Assembly (NCBI GenBank): GCA_016721565.1
Contig: JADKHW010000057.1
Coordinates: forward strand, 1-46,020
DNA: 46,020 nucleotides
Direction of reading: 5' to 3'
Source: a bacterium
Lineage (GTDB): Bacteria; Electryoneota; RPQS01
Positions 43,220 to 46,020 of this stretch are shown here, in pieces (position 1 is the stretch's first letter; every line of letters starts with the position of its first letter). A program made the position numbers and the translations under genes. Under the pieces are notes generated by a model. That model was not told the DNA's origin. It saw only the letters and a list, made by a program, of their open reading frames with translations, and made no database searches.

Positions 43220-44933
43220 CAACTTGCTCCGCCGCCTCCGCCACCACCTCCACCGCCGCCCCACCACTGAAACCGCCGCCGAAACCTCCACCACCCCCGC
43301 CAAAATTCCAACCCGATCCACTCGTCGTACGAAAGTCGCGCGTCATCGAAGAGAAATCCGAAACGGCATTGTTGAGCGTCGTGCTCAAACTGCTCGTCAC
43401 GTCGCTGAGTTGAAAATCACTCCCCGATCCCATGTGCCCCATGTGATACCACGACGGCGCCCATGTGTTGTGGCCGCCCATCTGCCAATCCGCGTTCGGC
43501 ATTTGCATCGCGGCCTTGCGCAACTGCGCCGAAAATTCCGACGCCACGCCAAGCGCGGTGGCATAGACAAGATACTTATCCCACATCGGCAGCATCTTCT
43601 CCGACGCATTTTCGAGATTCGAAAAGTGCGAAATGCTTCCCAGCGATGCACCTCGCGCGCGCCTTGCTGCGTGCGCTTGGCCAAAGCAGGCGCGAGCTTC
43701 CAACCCGTAAAGGCAATCGCAACCGGCAGCAAATATGCAAAGAAATCGGCTGCTCCGACATGATTAACAGCACGAAAGTCGCAAACGCAATGATGATTGC
43801 GCCCGTCGGAAGTCCGTGGCTGATGGCGCTGCTCTCCTGATCGTCGAGCTCGAACTTCTCTTGTTCAAACCACACGCGCATCGAAGTTCCCCACGAATTC
43901 AAAAAGCTTCGAATCGCGTTTGAAGTTCCAGACGGTGATATCGCCCATGCCTTCAAGCCGCTCGAGCTAATCTTCGTGCCGTGCTGCGCTTCCCCAAAAA
44001 CAATCTTCAATACGCGCTGCTCGAACTGCGAAATTGTGCCTTCGCCCAATTCAGCAGGTGCACGCTCGACAATCTGCTGGCCCCCTTCTCCGTCAAAATA
44101 AATTCCGACTCGCCGGTCTTGCCCGTGTTGTGGTTAATCTCCACATATCCCATGCGCGAGCATTCCAACAGCGCCGCCGAAAAACCGTTCACCATCGTCT
44201 TCATGGTGATATCTTCCTGTCATAATTGCAGGCACCATGCACGGCGGAATATCACTCGGTGGTTGACGCAAATATTTCCTTCTTCAACTCCGGTTCGCGC
44301 CCATAAATATAATAGAGCAGCAGCCCGAACAACGCCAACGCGACAAAGAACAAAATCGACAACACCTGCGCGGCATAGCGCGACGCCCATTCTATCAGCG
44401 TCGGCTCCATAATCTTGCGCTCGGCTTCGAGCAAACTCGCGCGATCTTCACCGACCAGCGTTGCAGCTTCAGGGAAAAGTTCTAATCGTCAGGATAACCG
44501 AATCAATCGCCGCGTGATCATCCTCGACGCACTTCCAATAGAACTGTCCGACGTCATGATATTTCTGCACGGCCCATTCGATCCGGTAGCGCAAACGAAA
44601 GCGCTTAATCTCATCATTGGCCGAATAGCGCCAACCGATGCGCGTGTAACCTTCATTGACACTTTGCAGCCATTCAAGCTGCTTGCCGCTGTCGTCGTCC
44701 CACACACCCTCGTAGGTAATCCGGTAGTCGCCGCATTGACCGTTTGGCAAACGATCAACATACGCGCGCCCAAACTGTCCCGAAAAATCAAACGTGCGTA
44801 TCTCTTCCACAACTGCCGAACCGTCGGGCAGCAGCGTAATATCCTGCTCAATTTTCGGATGCGAGTAGTGCTTTGCATATGCCGATACGGCAAGCAGCAA
44901 AATCGCAATCCAGCGAAACCATGGCCTCAGCAT
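43219..44933 (-). CDS. DUF2207 membrane protein, multiply frameshifted
   Basis: Signal peptide MLRPWFRWIAILLLAVSAYA and an extracytoplasmic beta domain (DITLLPDGSAVVEEIRTFDF). A membrane helix VLSILFFVALALFGLLLYYIYG follows, then a cytoplasmic region (MGYVEINHNTGKTGESEFIL, LPMWDKYLVYATALGVASEF) and a Gly-rich C-terminus. The Gly run goes into frame as GGGGG...AS and stops at TGA 43221-43219 over the LemA ATG. At least five frame changes. The family is an uncharacterised envelope protein commonly paired with LemA. About 560 residues when repaired. Confidence 0.85.
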
Positions 44934-44961
44934 TGCAACTCCACGGTAACAGGTTCTTTTA

Positions 44962-45776
44962 CTATTGTCCGAAGATCGTGCCCGTGTTCATCTCTGCCAG
45001 CACACCCCAATACGGACTCTTGCGCAGCGTTTCAAAAAAATCCAGCGTGTATTGCGCGCCCAAGAATAAACGGTGGCCATCCAGTGTCAAGCATTTCCAA
45101 ACCGCTTGGCATTGCCCGTGTAAATCAGCTCCACAAAATGCCGATGCAATACAGCCATCGAACCCGGCAGAAAGTCGTCGTCACGAAGAGCCAAATAATC
45201 TTTCCAGATTCCCGCATCACGCGATTCTCTGAGCATGGCCAGCACTTCGCTCGTCGTCGGAGCCTCCGCGCGCATCAACTCAACATTCGGAGCAAACCCG
45301 TCGCGCGTGGCTTCCAAAATCACCACCGGCAGCGGCGAGTCGCTGTGCGGCAATTTCCAATAGTCGAGCGTCAGATCGTTCGCCGTCACTTCCCACAATC
45401 CGTCACCATCTTTATCAGACCATTTCCCCGCATTTTCAATCGTGTCAAGCGCTTCTATCTTCGTTCCCAGCGAGAGCACATATTGTGCCGACGGCAGATG
45501 CGCGCCGCCTGAATGGGTTTCAATCACGACATCCTGAATCTTATCGTCAGTCAAATCGCGCGGCATTCCGAGTGAATCGCTGTTCAGAAGTTTCACATAA
45601 TAATCCGACACACTCCACACCGGCTTGTCACGGCGCGTCACCGCAAGTTCGTGCGTCATGCCGAAATTCTTTTTCCGAATGGTGAACGTGTAATCTCCAA
45701 TCGTCGTCACCGAGGCCGTCGAGTCCGCCGCAAACGCGCCTGTCACGAATAACAAAAAGAGCAATACTATTTGCAT
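44962..45776 (-). CDS. Exported hypothetical protein, frameshift near C-terminus
   Basis: Signal peptide MQIVLLFLLFVTGAFA, then a beta-rich region with DKIQDVVIETHSGGAHLPSA and WSDKDGDGLWEVTANDLTLD, a calcium-binding-like DxDGD segment as in VCBS/FG-GAP-type domains. The helical end is HRHFVELIYTGNAKR. The frame breaks at 45087; the next frame continues WKCLTLDGHRLFLGAQYTLD to MNTGTIFGQ at TAG 44962. ATG 45776 has AAAGGAT upstream. About 270 residues; 28 bp upstream of the DUF2207 gene. Family not recognised. Confidence 0.7.
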
Positions 45777-46020
45777 GGCTCAGATCCTTTCGGTCCGAAA
45801 CTCGCGTACTCGGTCCATCTTTTCCGGTAATATCAAACGATTCCCACTCCACCGCGCGCCGCACCCAATCACACTACCATATTTCGCTCATCACCAAGCC
45901 AGGCGTAAAAACTCTTCAAAAGCCGCACGCGTTGGCTGCTGACCAAACGCCGCTTCAAAAGATCCGCAAAACTTATATTATTGACGAAGCGGATGACATG
46001 AAAATTTGAATTGTAGGGGC
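45777..46020. other. Right-edge region with possible gene fragment and repeat start
   Basis: On the minus strand a coding-like stretch NISFADLLKRRLVSSQRVRL to YAWLGDERN ends at about 45872, and a different frame (AVEWESFDITGKDGPSTRV) follows; this may be one broken gene tail. The final bases GTAGGGGC (46013-46020) match the start of the hairpin repeat family at 37350 and 38674, cut by the window edge. Nothing firm. Confidence 0.3.

Noticed and set aside
44415..45512. 365-codon plus-strand open frame over DUF2207 and the exported protein
   Set aside because: Basic low-complexity antisense shadow; minus-strand frames carry signal peptides and family motifs.
1..46020. tRNA, rRNA, tmRNA or RNase P RNA genes
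   Set aside because: No T-loop plus acceptor pairs or conserved RNA cores found by eye on either strand.

Overview
The window looks like a chromosome fragment of an uncultured bacterium of the FCB superphylum outside Bacteroidota proper (KSB1, Zixibacteria, Electryoneota or Ignavibacteria-like relatives; I cannot resolve which). Three secreted proteins carry type IX secretion (T9SS) sorting domains with the YPNPFN signature. A complete bacillithiol set (bshA, bshB1, bshC) is present. PEGA, KOW and GlmL/MutL-type proteins typical of such lineages also occur. The clearest promoters are classical TTGACA-N17-TATNTT boxes, unlike the Bacteroidota -33/-7 type. No rRNA, tRNA, CRISPR, phage or transposase gene was seen.

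Layout. 1-1.8 kb: membrane protein, broken GNAT acetyltransferase, OsmC peroxidase and CsbD stress protein. 1.9-8.0 kb (minus): bacillithiol cluster bshA, bshB1, bshC, interleaved with a TPR protein, a lipoprotein and two adjacent SET-domain lysine methyltransferases. 8.1-10.5 kb (plus): PEGA-domain membrane protein and rhomboid protease. 10.9-15.6 kb (minus): FG-GAP propeller T9SS cargo and secreted M1 aminopeptidase. 15.7-22.3 kb (plus): VOC protein, CxxCH choice-of-anchor-like protein, ArsR with a clear operator, a decayed gene, a repeat array, DUF1697, arsenite methyltransferase ArsM, Fe/Mn superoxide dismutase and DUF302. 22.3-32.7 kb (minus): lipoprotein, two T9SS cargo proteins, KOW protein, HEPN/MNT pair, dienelactone hydrolase, pyrophosphatase, shredded SDR, TerC, then a tight run of CDGSH protein, methyltransferase, META lipoprotein and NmrA-like protein. 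32.7-46 kb (minus): small lipoprotein, aldo-keto reductase, GlmL/MutL, ferredoxin, P450, DUF1801, a tandem duplication of a lipoprotein carrying a copy of the trpF tail, trpF-like gene, LemA, DUF2207 and a secreted protein.

Themes. Many genes concern thiol, oxidative or metal stress: bacillithiol, OsmC, SOD, CDGSH, ArsR/ArsM, TerC. Several families of short palindromic repeats fill the gaps. The most striking is a roughly 33-bp element found five times, always in the sense orientation, with the stop codon touching it or inside it. Frameshifts are frequent and become dense right of about 33 kb. Many sit in short homopolymers, so sequencing error is a serious alternative to gene decay, and genes called pseudogenes here may be intact in the organism.
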